Shown: positions 12,401 to 24,421, counted from the first letter of the stretch. The stretch: 64,000 nucleotides of DNA from Patiria pectinifera (GCA_029964075.1 CM057144.1:14903281-14967280), one strand, 5' to 3'. The notes: generated by a model from the sequence alone, not told the origin. A program made the numbers and translations.

Positions 12401-14088
12401 AATTGTTTTGGGACAAGTTGTAAAAGCATTTCCTACTTCTACATAGTTCAGTGAATCTCTAACAGTACGTGCAAATGCGTAAATATGATGAAATGAAATG
12501 AAATTGGGGTCGAAAAATATGTCAGGTAGGCCTAAAAAAAAAAAAATGTTACCTCAAAAAACGTTCCCTCAGGAAATGGTCGGAAGCACTGAGCACATCT
12601 GCAAATAAAAATGTATGCAAATTATCAGTTTCCCGTTCTCCTAATAAAAACCACATAATTTTTAACCCCAAACTGCATTCCATGTTAATGGTCGTGTACA
12701 TGTGTTGGTCACTTCAAATGATAATCGTAATTGAAATTTTACTTGTAAGCACGTTGAGACTCTACATGTACAGAATCTATTATTCTATTTTCAAAATTTA
12801 TCAGTATTAGGCCAAAAAAAAAAAATATTCGGTCTCTGGTCAGACCAAAGTTCCGGAATTGACGTGGCCACGCGGCTTATTTTTTTTTTTTTTGCTTTTT
12901 TTTTTTTTCTTTAAGCTTGGATTGTACAGACAAGGTGGGGTACTATTTTGTTTTTTTGGTGTCCTCATGTACATTGGTGTCCTCCATAATTTGCCTTGGT
13001 GCTTTCGATCATTTGCCTTGGTGCAATTCCCCATTCCTTGGTGCTCTTTGGTAAAAAAAATGAGGAGGTGCGGAAATAGAGGGCGCTGTTGGAGCTACCG
13101 GAGAACATTTTGGAGAAAAAAAAGATCGACGCGCATGATTAAAATCGACGCGCGCGCTGACCAGAGACCGACTTATTTTTTTTTTTGGCCTTACATGTAC
13201 TTTTTTTTTATCAAATCCAAATTTTTGGTCCGAGTGAACAGTCCCATTGCCCACTTTGGTCCAATTATCAGGACATGATAATTGATTCACCAACTGTTTC
13301 TTAAATGACCGATTTTGAGATGAATTTAGACATCATCAAATTCTAACATACCGGTGCATGTACAAATGTACATGTATGTGTATGACAAATGTTTAAAGGG
13401 AATGTACATCATTGGCTTTTGCTGTAATTTTCAGAAATGAACTATTTGAGGGGTTAGTATAATAGATCAAATATTGTTACACTGACATTTTTTAAGTTTT
13501 GTGTTCGAAAAGGTTGGAAAAACCAAGAAAAACAAAAATATTCAAGTAGTCTGGTTCCCTGACTCCACAAAAGATAAAATGGATCAATTTATAGATGATG
13601 GAAAATTGTAAGGCAATGGAACCAGTCTAGCTGGCCTGCACCCGTTCATGAACATGTAACCAATAGCAAACAAAATTTGGACTGAAAAAATTGTCAATTT
13701 GGAGCAGTAGTTGAAAAATAGTTAGGTTTTTCCAACGCTGGTCGGCCGACCACCGTTGGAAATGTATACAAAAATACCATTTTCTTGAAAATGACTTCAC
13801 ACCAGGTGCCATAATTTTACAAGATGCTTGAGACTGTCATTTACCAACATCCTAGTAAGGTATTTCGTAAAAACTTGGTAGTTTTATTTTTCGATGTTTG
13901 CAAATGTTGTATATTCCCTTTAAATCGGATGTATCGGGATATAAAAAAAAAGAAGCAGTGATCTTGCTCAATGCATGAACTTACACGAAGCATTCTTCAT
14001 GCCACATCTCCCCACTGGAGTTGACAATCTTCTCATCTTCACGGAAACCATCGTTGCAACGAGTGCAAATAGCCACCCCACCAGACAT
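6488..14088 (-). CDS. LIMS1: PINCH/LIMS LIM-only focal adhesion adaptor, complete
   Basis: Twelve coding exons (minus): 13985-14088, 12553-12598, 11895-11961, 11272-11392, 10565-10605, 9971-10001, 9681-9761, 9330-9480, 8522-8614, 8033-8081, 7029-7104, 6488-6620. They sum to 993 bp, 330 aa plus stop, with every junction in phase and GT..AG borders. Five LIM domains follow in order, each with the C-x2-C..W-H-x2-C-x2-C-x2-C pattern (for example WHEECFVCAQC), then a basic tail ([11 protein letters not shown]). Length and tail match PINCH proteins (about 325 aa). In this family LIM1 binds integrin-linked kinase within the ILK-PINCH-parvin complex at integrin adhesions. In LIM5 the usual histidine is Cys (also known in the family) and the next ligand is His. 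The start ATG at 14088 ([11 protein letters not shown]) fits, but an acceptor-like TTTACAG lies upstream at 14128 in an open frame, so a longer N-terminus or a 5' UTR exon is possible. Confidence 0.95.
7286..7364 (+). repeat. tRNA-derived SINE head (degenerate)
   Basis: The stretch has a tRNA-like A box (AGCTCGGTGGTGGAGTGG) and B box (GGTTTCGAGTCCC, with one extra base) at tRNA spacing. The acceptor stem does not pair, so it reads as a SINE promoter rather than a tRNA gene. It lies in a PINCH intron. Confidence 0.6.
7471..7730 (+). mobile_element. tRNA-derived SINE
   Basis: A tRNA-like head at 7471-7543 carries an A box (TAGCCGAGCGGTTAGAGCG) and a perfect B box (GGTTCGAATCC). A non-tRNA body and a short repeated tail (acttttacctttacctt) follow. 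The 5' and 3' stem sequences of the head do not pair fully, which argues against a working tRNA. It lies in the intron between PINCH exons 7029-7104 and 8033-8081. Confidence 0.75.
8756..9305. repeat. AGGTCA-like degenerate tandem array
   Basis: About 550 bp in a PINCH intron consist almost wholly of variants of (A/G)GGTCATGTC / GGTCAGGTC. Many exact AGGTCA or AGGTCAT hexamers occur at short spacings. The array ends directly before the exon at 9330-9480. Confidence 0.85.
13393..13923 (+). mobile_element. TTAA-flanked MITE (best copy)
   Basis: The ends are inverted: TTAAAGGGAATGTACA on the left and TGTATATTCCCTTTAA on the right, with TTAA at each boundary (13393-13396 and 13920-13923). TTAA target sites are typical of piggyBac and Kolobok-type DNA transposons. 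No transposase is encoded. A diverged relative lies at 1313-1690. It sits in the first PINCH coding intron. Confidence 0.75.
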
Positions 14089-14299
14089 CGCGCAAGGCAC
14101 GGAGACACTCTCGGAATGAAAGTCGCGCTGTAAATGGTCAAGAGAATTCAAGCGCCCTCAGTCGACGGCAAACGATGTGAGACGGCCGAGTGCAAGACTC
14201 CGATGATCCTGGTGAACAAAATTTTGGTAAATTTCACATTTTTGTTGGACATTTGAGTGATTTCAACCCACCCTAGAGGAACAAATCCACATCAAGATG

Positions 14300-14455
14300 T
14301 AGTCCCACTAACTGGGGCGCTAGAACTCCTTTTTTGACATTTGGGATGTTGGTCTGTCTACTAGCTAGTATGACAGACCAACATCCCAAATGTCAAAAAA
14401 GGAGGTCAAAAAGGAGGTCAAAAAAGGAGTTCTAGCGCCCCAGTTAGTGGGACTA
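14300..14455. mobile_element. 156 bp hairpin MITE with 9 bp target duplication
   Basis: The element starts TAGTCCCACTAACTGGGGCG and ends with its inverse (CGCCCCAGTTAGTGGGACTA). Almost the whole length is a palindrome about CTAGCTAG near 14361. It is flanked on both sides by ATCAAGATG (14291-14299 and 14456-14464). A 9 bp duplication fits Mutator-type transposition. One arm carries a small internal triplication of 'aggaggtcaaaa'. It lies about 210 bp upstream of the PINCH start codon. Confidence 0.9.
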
Positions 14456-14463
14456 ATCAAGAT

Positions 14464-16898
14464 GATACTTGCAAAATATGGAGGCCGAACATTTCCTGAC
14501 AGGAGCGTTTGGAGGTTTGAAAAAATTGAAAAATTTCTGCTATAGCAACTTCAATTGGTCAAGGTGGAAAGATTTCCATATACGAAGTTCACTAATTTTC
14601 CTCTGTATTGACTAACAAGCCCCCAGATAGCAATTTCATGTCATCAAAGTCAATTTGAGCAGTGAGAAAATACAAGCATTTTCTTAGAAAACACAGAATT
14701 GTTCAGTCCAATCTCATAGGGTTTGTACACAGGATGTTGAGTGAACTTCGTATATGGAAATCTTTCCGCAATTCTTCCTCTAGTGTAAGTAATTAACATT
14801 GAACATTAAAACATGAAAATCAACTAAAATCATCCACCATGAACAGAATCAGTGAATGCATACACCCACATAGGAAATGGCCGGTTTCTATTGCATGAAA
14901 TGTGAACGGCGGCCGGAATTGGTGAGTTTCACGTATGGTATGTTAGGAATGTAGTATGGCTGTCATTGACCGAGTGTGATCAACGAACGGATGGGTATCA
15001 TGCGTGCACACTCGACTACGATGAAACAGTACACAGCGTACCGAACTGCCCAACCCATTCGTTTACGTTTACGGAACCAGTTTTGAAAAGGCCGAATCAG
15101 AACTTAAAAGCATATTTTGGAGAAGACAGTCTACTTTGATTGACCCTCAGGATATAACCACTACTACCAAAGTACGAAATAACAGCCGGAATACCCAGAA
15201 ATGTGAACATTATCTCAGTTTATACGTACTTGATTAGATCAGATCCGCCGTTATTTTGTACAGCAAACTGGTACTGGTAGAGCGCCCTCTTGCCAAGGTT
15301 TTTCTTGAAATGCGTACGACTGGGATCGCACACGATTGGCGTACGTACGGCCGTACGGTGGTGGGCACGGTCTACCTAATAATTATATCCGCCTGCCAGT
15401 CACCGGGTCAAAAGGGGTTTTTTTTTTGGGGGGGGGGCGAGTTTTAAAAACGATTTCTGACAAAAGTCCTACTCATACACACTATTTGGCTGGGGTGGGA
15501 AAACGAAATGTTTGTGCCGACCAAAATTATTCGAGTGTCACTGGAAAGTTTAGACATGGACCATCACACGCATATACAACAAAAATTGAGCCTGACTATA
15601 GATTAGCTCAATTTATTCCATATTATCCGCGACATTTCATGCATTGGTTTTACTTCCAAAATAATTGGATCAAGCTTTAATATGCATTATTTTTTGGGTA
15701 TGTTCTGCCAAGATATAGTATAGGCCAATATCTCCGTATGACCTAGTTTTTACCCGACCAAAAAAAATCCATATCGGAGAATGTGACCGACATCATGTTC
15801 TTTGTGATGCGTCCCAGATTGAATTGTTCAGGTAAAGTGTTTACACGAATCGAAAATTGCACTTGTATTGCAGATCTTCTTGACGCTGGGCATTAAGTGG
15901 TTTTTATTGTATTTGCAAAGGTTAGTGAAAGAAGTCTTATTGGCGTGCATCGCTATAAAATCGGTCAAGAGAAAGTTGTTTTCGCTGTAAGTACCCTGCA
16001 AGCTTGATCACTTTTGACAACCATCAAGTTGCCAAAAAAACATGTTAATTGCGTCTGATATACTAGGCAAACAAACGTCAACAATTTTTTTACCAGGTGT
16101 TTAACCTTTTTAGTGGTCAAACTTACACTGGAACTCGACCACCGCCCGAATCTACATTGCGGATTCGATATTTATTTAGTGATATCTCGATGATTTAGCA
16201 AATAGTATTGGATTATCGGGATCGAACCTCATCCTAAACAGCGCCGATCAGGCTGGGGTTGAGTGCCGTTTTTAAAGTGGATGTTTTCATGTGTAAAAGT
16301 AATAAACAGTTGAGTAAACGCATGGAAATACACATTGGAGTAGAGACCCATAGGCCCCACCCCCCTGCTACGGGCTTGGTCAAGATGGATTTTGGCCCCG
16401 AATGCAGACAAACGCTTATCACCAAGATGAAACAAATCGGTCATTTTTCAACTTGACAGTCAGACCTTGATCAACTCACGTACTTCACACGTGACCCGAT
16501 CCTTTATTGTCTCCCTCTCCTTTGCCAACTAAATTCAAAGTTGAACTTGCTCATCATCATGCCTTGACGTTGTACGACCCCCACACGGGATTAGTACCGA
16601 CTTCTAACTATTCTCATTAAAATTGGAGGAGGTCATGTGTTTTCCCTTGATGCCATAATTGATCCGCTGTCCACTCATATATCATGCATAGTGGGAGTAA
16701 ATTATGAATAATCATGAGCCTCGAGTGCTTTTAGCAGCGAACCAGTGGCTCTAACAAAACCGCATTGCGCTTTTTTGGGGAGCTATACCAATAATGCCAT
16801 CGGGCACACCAGATAGTTGAGATCAAAAATGAACAACCAGTAGACAACCCACGAGCATTAAAATTAAACTGTTTCGTCATTTAATACCTATTGGAAAA
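14464..16898. other. Divergent intergenic region between PINCH and the adhesion GPCR
   Basis: The two genes point away from each other, so promoters for both are expected here. I see no clear TATA box. The region contains an element with inverted ends (14568-14772), a T/G run at 15419-15438, and no convincing exon. A 5' UTR exon of PINCH could be hidden here. Confidence 0.5.
14568..14772. mobile_element. MITE-like element with long terminal inverted repeats
   Basis: The left end GGAAAGATTTCCATATACGA continues GTTCACT. The right end is its inverse (AGTGAACTTCG then TATATGGAAATCTTTCC). About 27 bp pair with no mismatch. No clear target duplication is visible, so family is open. Confidence 0.65.
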
Positions 16899-17325
16899 AT
16901 GGCGGGTCGCAGTCGGTACTCTCCTCTATTGCGAGGGAGGCATTCACGAAACATCAGCGCGTTTATTTGGATTGTCTGCTTTGGGTGCTTCACGTTCAGC
17001 AGCAAGGCCCAGCTATCACCTGAACCTACCACGGAGCCGCTTATGATCCAGACGTCTTTGCCCGCAGTGGACCCAACTGAGGAGCCTGTTATATCGCCCG
17101 CGACGGAGGAGCCTTTATTGCCCGCAGAAGAGCCCCTCGAAGATGAGCCCTTAATATTCCCAACTTTGGACCTAATTGAAGAGCCCCTTACAGAGACCTT
17201 TGAAGAGCCCGTTTTATTGCACCCTGCACCCGTGGAGTCAGTTGCGCCCCTCCCCGAAGTTGGGCCTGTAACCGTATCATATACGGAAACAACACTGCAA
17301 GGCAGTCGAACAGGAACATCAACAG
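16899..17325 (+). CDS. Adhesion GPCR alternative first exon 1a (signal peptide, Pro/Glu/Thr-rich stalk)
   Basis: The ATG at 16899 (AAAAATGGC) opens a 142-codon exon. Residues 1-20 are basic, then a hydrophobic segment (FIWIVCFGCFTFSS) and an AQ cleavage-like site form a signal peptide. The rest is rich in repeated E-E-P-L type phrases (TEEP, AEEPL, IEEPL, FEEP). The exon ends ACA G|GTAGGT, phase 1. The frame closes soon after in the intron. Its first compatible acceptor with a recognisable product is the shared exon at 41217, which starts in the matching phase. That would give a 1072 aa receptor. Linking it to that exon is inference; no intermediate exon is seen. Confidence 0.7.
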
Positions 17326-18229
17326 GTAGGTTTATTTAAGCCCCCTAAGTAAATACAAAAACAACGGAAACGACAAGCCACAAACGGCAAGCAACCAAAA
17401 AATCGACAACAACAAACGTCGACGATGTGTGATTCTAAAGTGTTCCCGTGTATTGTTCATCTGTTTGTTGCATTTTATTCCATGGTTAAGGCCAACAAAA
17501 AATAGGTCTGCAGCTTCCGGTTTCCCTACCTTTACCCTATTCTGACAGCCCCTACCCTAATCTTTTTTTTATGGGAAAAGACAGCTAGACACCCCCATAT
17601 GATCGAACGCAAAATAATTGGCCCAAAAAAATTCCCTACCTACCTACCCTATTTTCGAATGCCATGTAATCAGAAGTATAGTACCTTTTTCTTGGGGGGG
17701 GGGGTGCTAAAGTTCCAAAGGCACAACCTTAAGTCTGAAACGCTTGCAAGAGGATATCATGGTTCGTTTGACCTGACTACCCCTCTTTTAGGGGGAATTG
17801 AGATGATCCAAACGAAAACGTCGCCGGAAAGTCTGTTAGAATTTTTACCGCGTAACCTTCACCTCCTCGGCAATTAGCAATGAAAATTTGCGAGACGGTT
17901 GACTGACCACGTTTGGATAAGTCGTTTCTATGAAACAATTACTGCAAGGTACCAGTAATTTTTATTTGGGGGGAGGGGGGTTTAAACACATCCGTTCTGA
18001 AATGTACACACTTTTTTCCGGAGGCTTGGAATTCGTAAATCAAAATGTGGCGGGGGAATGGTGGGGGTGGGGGAGGGGCTGGGGGCTGGTACCATCTGTC
18101 AATGGGTACGTTGTTCAAACGGACCATCATGCCACACTAACGGAATATATATTTTGCTTTTCAAGAAGATACATGCCCGAAATTCCCAAAAAGGCACCCG
18201 TAACGGGCAAAATACGGGCACGACTTTTT

Positions 18230-18670
18230 TGTTTAAAGGTACTTGTTCAAAAAAAAAGGCTGCTTAACAAAATGAAGGGCACTCTTTACAAATTGGGAGG
18301 GGGGTATAAGCGCTGGTAAAAAGGGTCTTTACAAAAAAATTCTTGGGGGGTTAATACCACCTCACGACCTTTTTTAAAGGTTGTGACTAGTTCAGAAAAA
18401 AAGGGCTCCTTAACAAAATAATGAAGGGCACTCTTTACAAATTGGGAGTGGGGAGGGGGGTAAGCACTGGTAAAAAGGGTCTTTACAAAATATTTCTTGG
18501 GGGGGGGGTTAATACCACCTCACGACCTGTTTTAAAGGTTGTGACTAGTTCAGAAAAAAAGGGCTCCTTAACAAATGAAGGGCACTCTTTACAAATTGGG
18601 GGGGGGGGGGGAAAGCGCTGGTAAAAGGGTCTTTACAAAATATTTGGGGGTTAATACCTCCTTACCCCCC
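18230..18670 (+). repeat. Three tandem copies of a ~150 bp G-rich repeat
   Basis: The unit runs 'ttaacaaaatgaagggcactc', 'tttacaaattggg', a G-run, 'gcgctggtaaaaagggtc', 'ttaataccacctcacgacc'. It occurs at about 18250, 18400 and 18565. A partial relative occurs at about 41775-41830 in a GPCR intron ('aaaaagggcactccttacaaa'). Confidence 0.85.
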
Positions 18671-20329
18671 CCCATTCCACTGGCTACCCATATGAGAACT
18701 GGTTAACAACGGGGGGAGGGGGTATTGTGAGGTTCCCCCTCCCCCCCCCCCCACTCCTCCGCTGGACATGACACTGATTGGTTTCAAACTAACTCAAAAC
18801 GCAATTATAGGTTAATATTATTGGGTTTAAGTGCACAATTAAATTAGGCATTTGGTGTTTTGATGTTGGCAACACGGCTAAAGTGCGTTCTTGAAAAACA
18901 CCACCTGTGACCTATATTCTACCATTATAGAAAGATACGACTCAGTCTTCGTTACAATTTCAAATTAAAACCGTAGCTTTTGAAGTTCCAGTTCGGAGTC
19001 GTATAATTTGTCCACATGGCGCATCATGAAATGGTAGAATCGTTGAAGTGCACTCGGGGCTAAACATTCTATGCATAGATTTACTTGTTTATTGCAGACT
19101 GCAAGGAAAGCATTGGTGTTTCCTTGACGTTCATACATTATTCATAGCATTTCAGGATAATAGTTAATAATAATGTGACTGTGTTCCCGTGAAATTCGGG
19201 TCTCATTGTCACCATAATTAATCACGGTGCACAGAATTTAAAAATGGGTTGAATTCAGTGCGCATCTCGACGTGGGGCATGAAGTAAGCGTGCATGGCGA
19301 AAGCATTTTCAGAGAAAGGGGTTTACCGAAAGAAACCGAAATTTTCCAACAGTAAAAAAAAATCGACACCAGCAGCGTTGAGGTTTAGATTTGCTCGTAC
19401 CCAACGCATATATAATAATGAGCTCGGCGGACGGCTTTTTGGTTTATTTAGTTGCTCCCTTAGCTCTTCCAATTCCCAGCGTCCTGTATGGGGCGTACCG
19501 GTGGGTACGAACGAAGTTCGGGTATAGGTGGTGACATAGGCCTATCAGACACTATAGAGGGCGTTGTTTATGGTCCAACTTCAAGGTAGCCTGCTGCGCA
19601 TTTATTTTTAATGTTTATGGCCGTGTTTCATGCCTCTTGATAGGGATATGTAGCTTTTAAAATACTCATATGGATTAAAAGTACACATTAACTTTGGGTC
19701 GCCCTCCTTTTTTTTCATAATCTCCTCCCTTTTGGGGGATGTCAAATTGGGAGTTGGACACATGAACACGCATTTTACAGTTTAATATTGCTAAGTGTGG
19801 TGATTGGGGAATGCATTCAAGCAACTTGGGAAATCATGGAAACCGAGGTACAGCCAAGAGACTGAAATAAATTAAATGTCAACACATGCAACATGCAACA
19901 TAATACATGCAACACAATGCAAGGTTATTAAACCTTAATAACCAGAATGATCCACGGGCAGCAAAAATAAAGGGCAGCCCCAAACTCCGCTCGATCGCTC
20001 GAACACATATCATTGTCATTTCAATACATCGGGGAAAATTGCAGTATTTCTCGATGGCTCGAAACCAATTCCACAAAAAGTCCCTGTGTACAATTTCAGC
20101 CTTCCGCCTGATTGCATGCACTGATTGCATGCCCACTCCTTTGTTACTTGAAAACCTGAATATTGCACAACCTGTTCGACAATAATATGGCTGTTTGTGA
20201 AACCCACTTCAATGCGTAGGAGAATCAAATGACTTACGGTGATGAAATATGTATGAGTAGTGTGTGATCTGGAGACTGAGTGGTTTGAGTGGATCGGAGA
20301 CGAATCATAGCCTATCGGGTTTTTTTCTT

Positions 20330-20560
20330 GTCAAATTGCATCCCAGATTGAGGACTTGGGGCAATGGGGTGTGTGCGATTTCAATGGGCCCGAGGACCTG
20401 GGCCAAGGTCCTCGCAAGAAGTCGTGTACAAACCATATGGGAGCTGTCGAGAGAAAGTTAGTGTACAAACTAAAGGAGACAAAAGAAGGAAAGGATTAGG
20501 TCCTCCTGAGTAGAGTTAAAACGAGCTGGGCTGTGTGTATGAGTTTGTTTCTGCATTCAA
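20330..20560 (+). repeat. Left half of a repeat split by the 2.2 kb transposon
   Basis: Phrases such as 'gtgtacaaac', 'gggacaa' and 'ggtcctc' recur here, again at 22790-22905 right of the transposon, and in an apparently unbroken relative at 30830-31215. This supports insertion into a pre-existing repeat. Confidence 0.55.
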
Positions 20561-20564
20561 TAGG

Positions 20565-22773
20565 CAGGTCCGGGACCTGCGCTCAATCTAGCGACGTCGC
20601 TAGATTGTGCTACGGTCGCTCGAACGAGCGATGATGACGTCAATTACGTCATTGTTTGGTTGTTTTTTTTATAGCTCCTACCTCCAGTGAACGGCCGGGA
20701 TCGGAAATGGCCGCCACGGCAGCAAATGTTAGACTGGTTCCTAGTCCTCCAAGTATCTGTTGCACACTGCAAAAATCAATTTGCGAAAGAAATAGCTTTT
20801 TGTAAGCTTTTTAAAGTATGTAAAAGGTTCTGATAACTGTCTTTATCATGATTTTCTTGTGCAAATTGCATGGTTTTGTGTGAGTTTTGCCAGAATAGCT
20901 GTCTAGAGTGGGTTTAGACTAGCTGCCAGTCCCTCTTTGTCTCATTCCATTTTTGCTCTACACGTAGTCTCCTCCTTTTTGCCAGTTGTTCTGGTACATG
21001 TGCTGGAGTATTTGTTTCTAAATCTGTTTAAAGCAGTATCCAGCCTTCTTCTTATGATAATCATCATTTTTTTTATTTGACTCAACAAAAGCAATGCACT
21101 AAAAAACATATCAAAATCAGAATAAAAAAGGATGGCACACTGGATTGGATTTTTGTTTTTGCAATTTTTTTTTTATTGTACCATGGTTCAATAATTAAGT
21201 CAATAGATTAGTGAAAATAATAAATAAGTTACAAACAGAGGCACGAGATTACCCGCCCCCCCCCCACAAAAAAGGAAAAAAAAAACTTAACAAAAACCCC
21301 AACAATATTAAAATACCCCTCCCCTCGCAGCTATATTCCCCTCCCTACCCCATTTTTAATGCAAGAAAATTGTTATTTATTTATTTCTTATTTTTTTTTT
21401 TTTATTTCAGAGGGCAAATCGTAATTACACTGATGTAACAATGCCCAAGGTAAAAGGGAAAGCTGGTTTTTCTCCGCTGTGTGCTCATCGTAACCTGCAA
21501 GCACAATGGTTCTGTGCTCAACAATCAACTAATAATACATCTGTATATGTTCGTCCATGTACAAAGACCGTCTTCTGGTTGTCGCAGCCTGGTCCGAAGA
21601 AAGTCAAGATGAAACTGTTGTCACCTCCTCACTATGATGTCCGTGAAATAAACAGTTATGTAAAATGTTCAGAAGACTGTCGAAAAGAAGATTTTCAGAA
21701 GTTGTGGGCGTGGCAGACTCTGCTGTGTTGAGGTGGAACCGCAACAAGGATCCTCTTCAGGCGATCACATGTCACACCTTTACCAAAAAACAAAAAAATA
21801 AACATAAATAAAAAATGTACATGTACTTGCAAAGAGGGGTAGGGAGGGGTATGTTATTTTAATATTCCTTTTACCCCCCCTTTTTTTTGGGGGGGGGAAA
21901 TCTGGTGTCTCTGTTACTTATTTAGATTATTCATTAATTTATTTACCTAATTATTGAACCATGGCACAATTTATTAAAAAATAGTGAAAAAAAAAATTCC
22001 AGTGTGCATCCTTTTTATTTTTGATACTTGTTTTTAGTGCATTGCTTTTGTTGAGTCAAATAAAACAATGATTATCATAAGAAGAAGGCTGGAAACTGCT
22101 TTAAACAGATTTAGAAACAAATACTCCAGCACATGTACCAGAACAACTGGCAAAAAGGAGGAGACTACGTGTAGAGCAAAAATGGAATGAGACAGAGAGG
22201 GACTGGCAGCTAGTCTAAACCCACTCTAGACAGCTATTCTGGGAAAACTCACACAAAACCATGCAATTTGCACAAGAAAATCATGATAAAGACAGTTATC
22301 AGAATCTTTTACATACTTTAAAAAGCTTAGACAAACATATTTCTTTCGCAAATTGACTTTTGCAGTGTGCAACAGATACTTGGAGGACTAGGAACCAGTC
22401 TAACATTTGCTGCCGCGGCGGCCATTCCCGTTGCAATTTTGACAAAACAGTTACACACAAATTCGGAGGGCTATATTGGAAATTTCTAAAGTTACACATA
22501 ACTTTTCATTCGATATATCGAAAAAGACATTGCAAATCAACATTTACATACATACTGTAAGTGTCGCAAATTCACCATTTATTTCGGAGAACCTTTTTTT
22601 CGTCAGCCGAACTCGCCGACTTCGCGCAAGGACGTTCACGGAGCTGTAAAACATAACTACAGAATGACGTCATTGTCCTCGTTAGTCACGTGAATTGACG
22701 TCATCGTCGCTCGATCTAGCGGCGTACGTTCAATCCAGCGACGTCGCTAGATCGTGGGGAGGTCCCGGACCTG
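20565..22773. mobile_element. 2.2 kb long-inverted-repeat DNA transposon with ATAGG target duplication
   Basis: The element begins CAGGTCCGGGACCT and ends with its exact inverse AGGTCCCGGACCTG. ATAGG flanks both sides (20560-20564 and 22774-22778). The arms (about 20565-21170 and 22010-22773) pair over hundreds of bases, with inner arms rich in C and G runs near 21255-21345 and 21830-21895. Subterminal AGCGACGTCGCT palindromes and GACGTCA motifs occur near both ends. A unique core at about 21360-21830 holds a small ORF. No transposase is recognisable. A 5 bp duplication with these termini does not fit a family I can name with confidence. Confidence 0.85.
21411..21731 (+). CDS. Small Cys-rich ORF inside the transposon core
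   Basis: I do not recognise this sequence. A T-rich tract ending TTTCAG at 21410 looks like a splice acceptor. It is followed by an open frame whose first ATG is at 21441 and which runs 96 codons to a TGA ending at 21731. It contains seven Cys (for example SPLCAHRNLQAQWFC and KCSEDC) and a basic start (MPKVKGKAG). It is the only non-palindromic part of the element. It may be a captured host exon, a transposon accessory protein, or a chance ORF. Confidence 0.35.
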   Translation, partial: RANRNYTDVTMPKVKGKAGFSPLCAHRNLQAQWFCAQQSTNNTSVYVRPCTKTVFWLSQPGPKKVKMKLLSPPHYDVREINSYVKCSEDCRKEDFQKLWAWQTLLC

Positions 22774-23946
22774 ATAGGGGACGTTCAACAAAAGAGGGCA
22801 ATAGGTCCCAAATTCCCAAAGGTCCCCAATTTGGATCCGTGTACAAATTATAGAGGTCTTCCTAAAAAGTTATAGTACAAACCAAAGAGGGGCAATAGGG
22901 GGTCCCTGGTTGCAGGTAAATGCACACTTGCGTGCGTGTGTTTTTGCGGACGGTAACTTACGATTTGCATGCATTATGAAGTTGGTTTCAAAACACCAAT
23001 GACATCCCGTTGCAGACGCACGTAAAGGCTCGTCACGAAAAACAAAACAAAAATCTCGGAAAGGGTTAAAACAGTCCTGCTTGTCGAATGGTTTCAGCAT
23101 GATTACCGACTGATTAAATCGTGGTGAATACCACCAATAGCTAGCTGTTGTACAGATGAATATGTAAATTCACAAGAAAGCACCAATGGGCAGAGAGCGA
23201 ACTGCCTGCTTGGAATGTGGCCAATCAACTTCTGCATTTACTTGTCAAAAAGGTAACGCCCTGCTCAGGGCATCGAGAAAATGATCTGCATCAAAGTTAC
23301 ATAAACGTGTTCGTAACACGAATTTTCCGACTGTGCATGGAGATTTAATGAAGTGACGAGTTTGCTTGCTCGTCGTTTATAAGATTGACGTCGGAAATTC
23401 AAACATACCAGGATAAGCGAGGGCTTGAAAACGTCCTAACTCCGAAGATGTTGGGGTGGGAAAATCACCCTCGGAAAAGTTACATTCGTTTTCGTCGTAA
23501 TCACGTTTGCATGTGGGTTAAAAGAACATAAGTATTAAAGCAAATCAAAGATGTTATACTTCAGATAGAATCTGCATCAAGACAATCGGCTTCTCTTTTT
23601 TTCTGCGCTGCGATATTTTTCCTCTATTTGGTGCTTCTTTGATGGTTAACCTCAAGACAGCTGGTCATTGGTCAATGCCAAAGCATAATACCAACTGCAA
23701 TCAGCTGCATTTTGGCCTCAAAATCGGTACAGACGCTGAACTGTAACTGAGTGCCTCCATTGTCAGAAAATAGCATAAAATCAAACCGAAACATACACAG
23801 TTAAGAAGAAATGATATTCGTACAATGTTTAAGTGATATAGACAATACTAAGGGAATACATGTGTCTCCAAGAGGTATTATTACACTCCGTTTAAGACCG
23901 GTGGGAGTCTGGATGGGTGATAATTACCCGAGGTGAAGCGAAGGTA

Positions 23947-24421
23947 ATTCATAAATACCTTTAGGTCAAAAAAACAAATCTTTTCGGTCCAAAAATCAAA
24001 ACAAGTCAAAAACTAGACGTTGCCAACCATTTTGTTCAACAATTTTACTTCATGTTTTACGAAACACCCCTCTGACTATAATTTGGAATACCCCTCCACA
24101 ACTCGTTACCTTATAAGGACATAGGCGTGCGCGTCGCGCGTACTGCGCGATGTCGCGCAAAACACAGCTGGGCTGGTGTAGTGTGAATTTCGGACCATGA
24201 AATACTGTTTCACTGGTAGTATTGCGCATGCATACGTGAGGAATGTGGACGTTCAACCAATGAAGCGTTAGAGGCACCGGATTTAATGGGAGTCCAAATT
24301 TCATGTGACACTGAAAAACTGTTTAAGAGGCATGTCTTTAGTATCATCCGTTAAAAGTTCCGGCCACGTGACGGACTCTCGACCGATAGGAATGCGTAAA
24401 CTGTCTTACGTATTTATGAAT
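23947..24421 (-). mobile_element. MITE-like element, CATTCATAAATACCT family (copy 3)
   Basis: Reverse-strand relative of 2234-2687, sharing nearly all internal phrases. The copy ends about 285 bp upstream of the ATG of first exon 1b. Confidence 0.75.
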
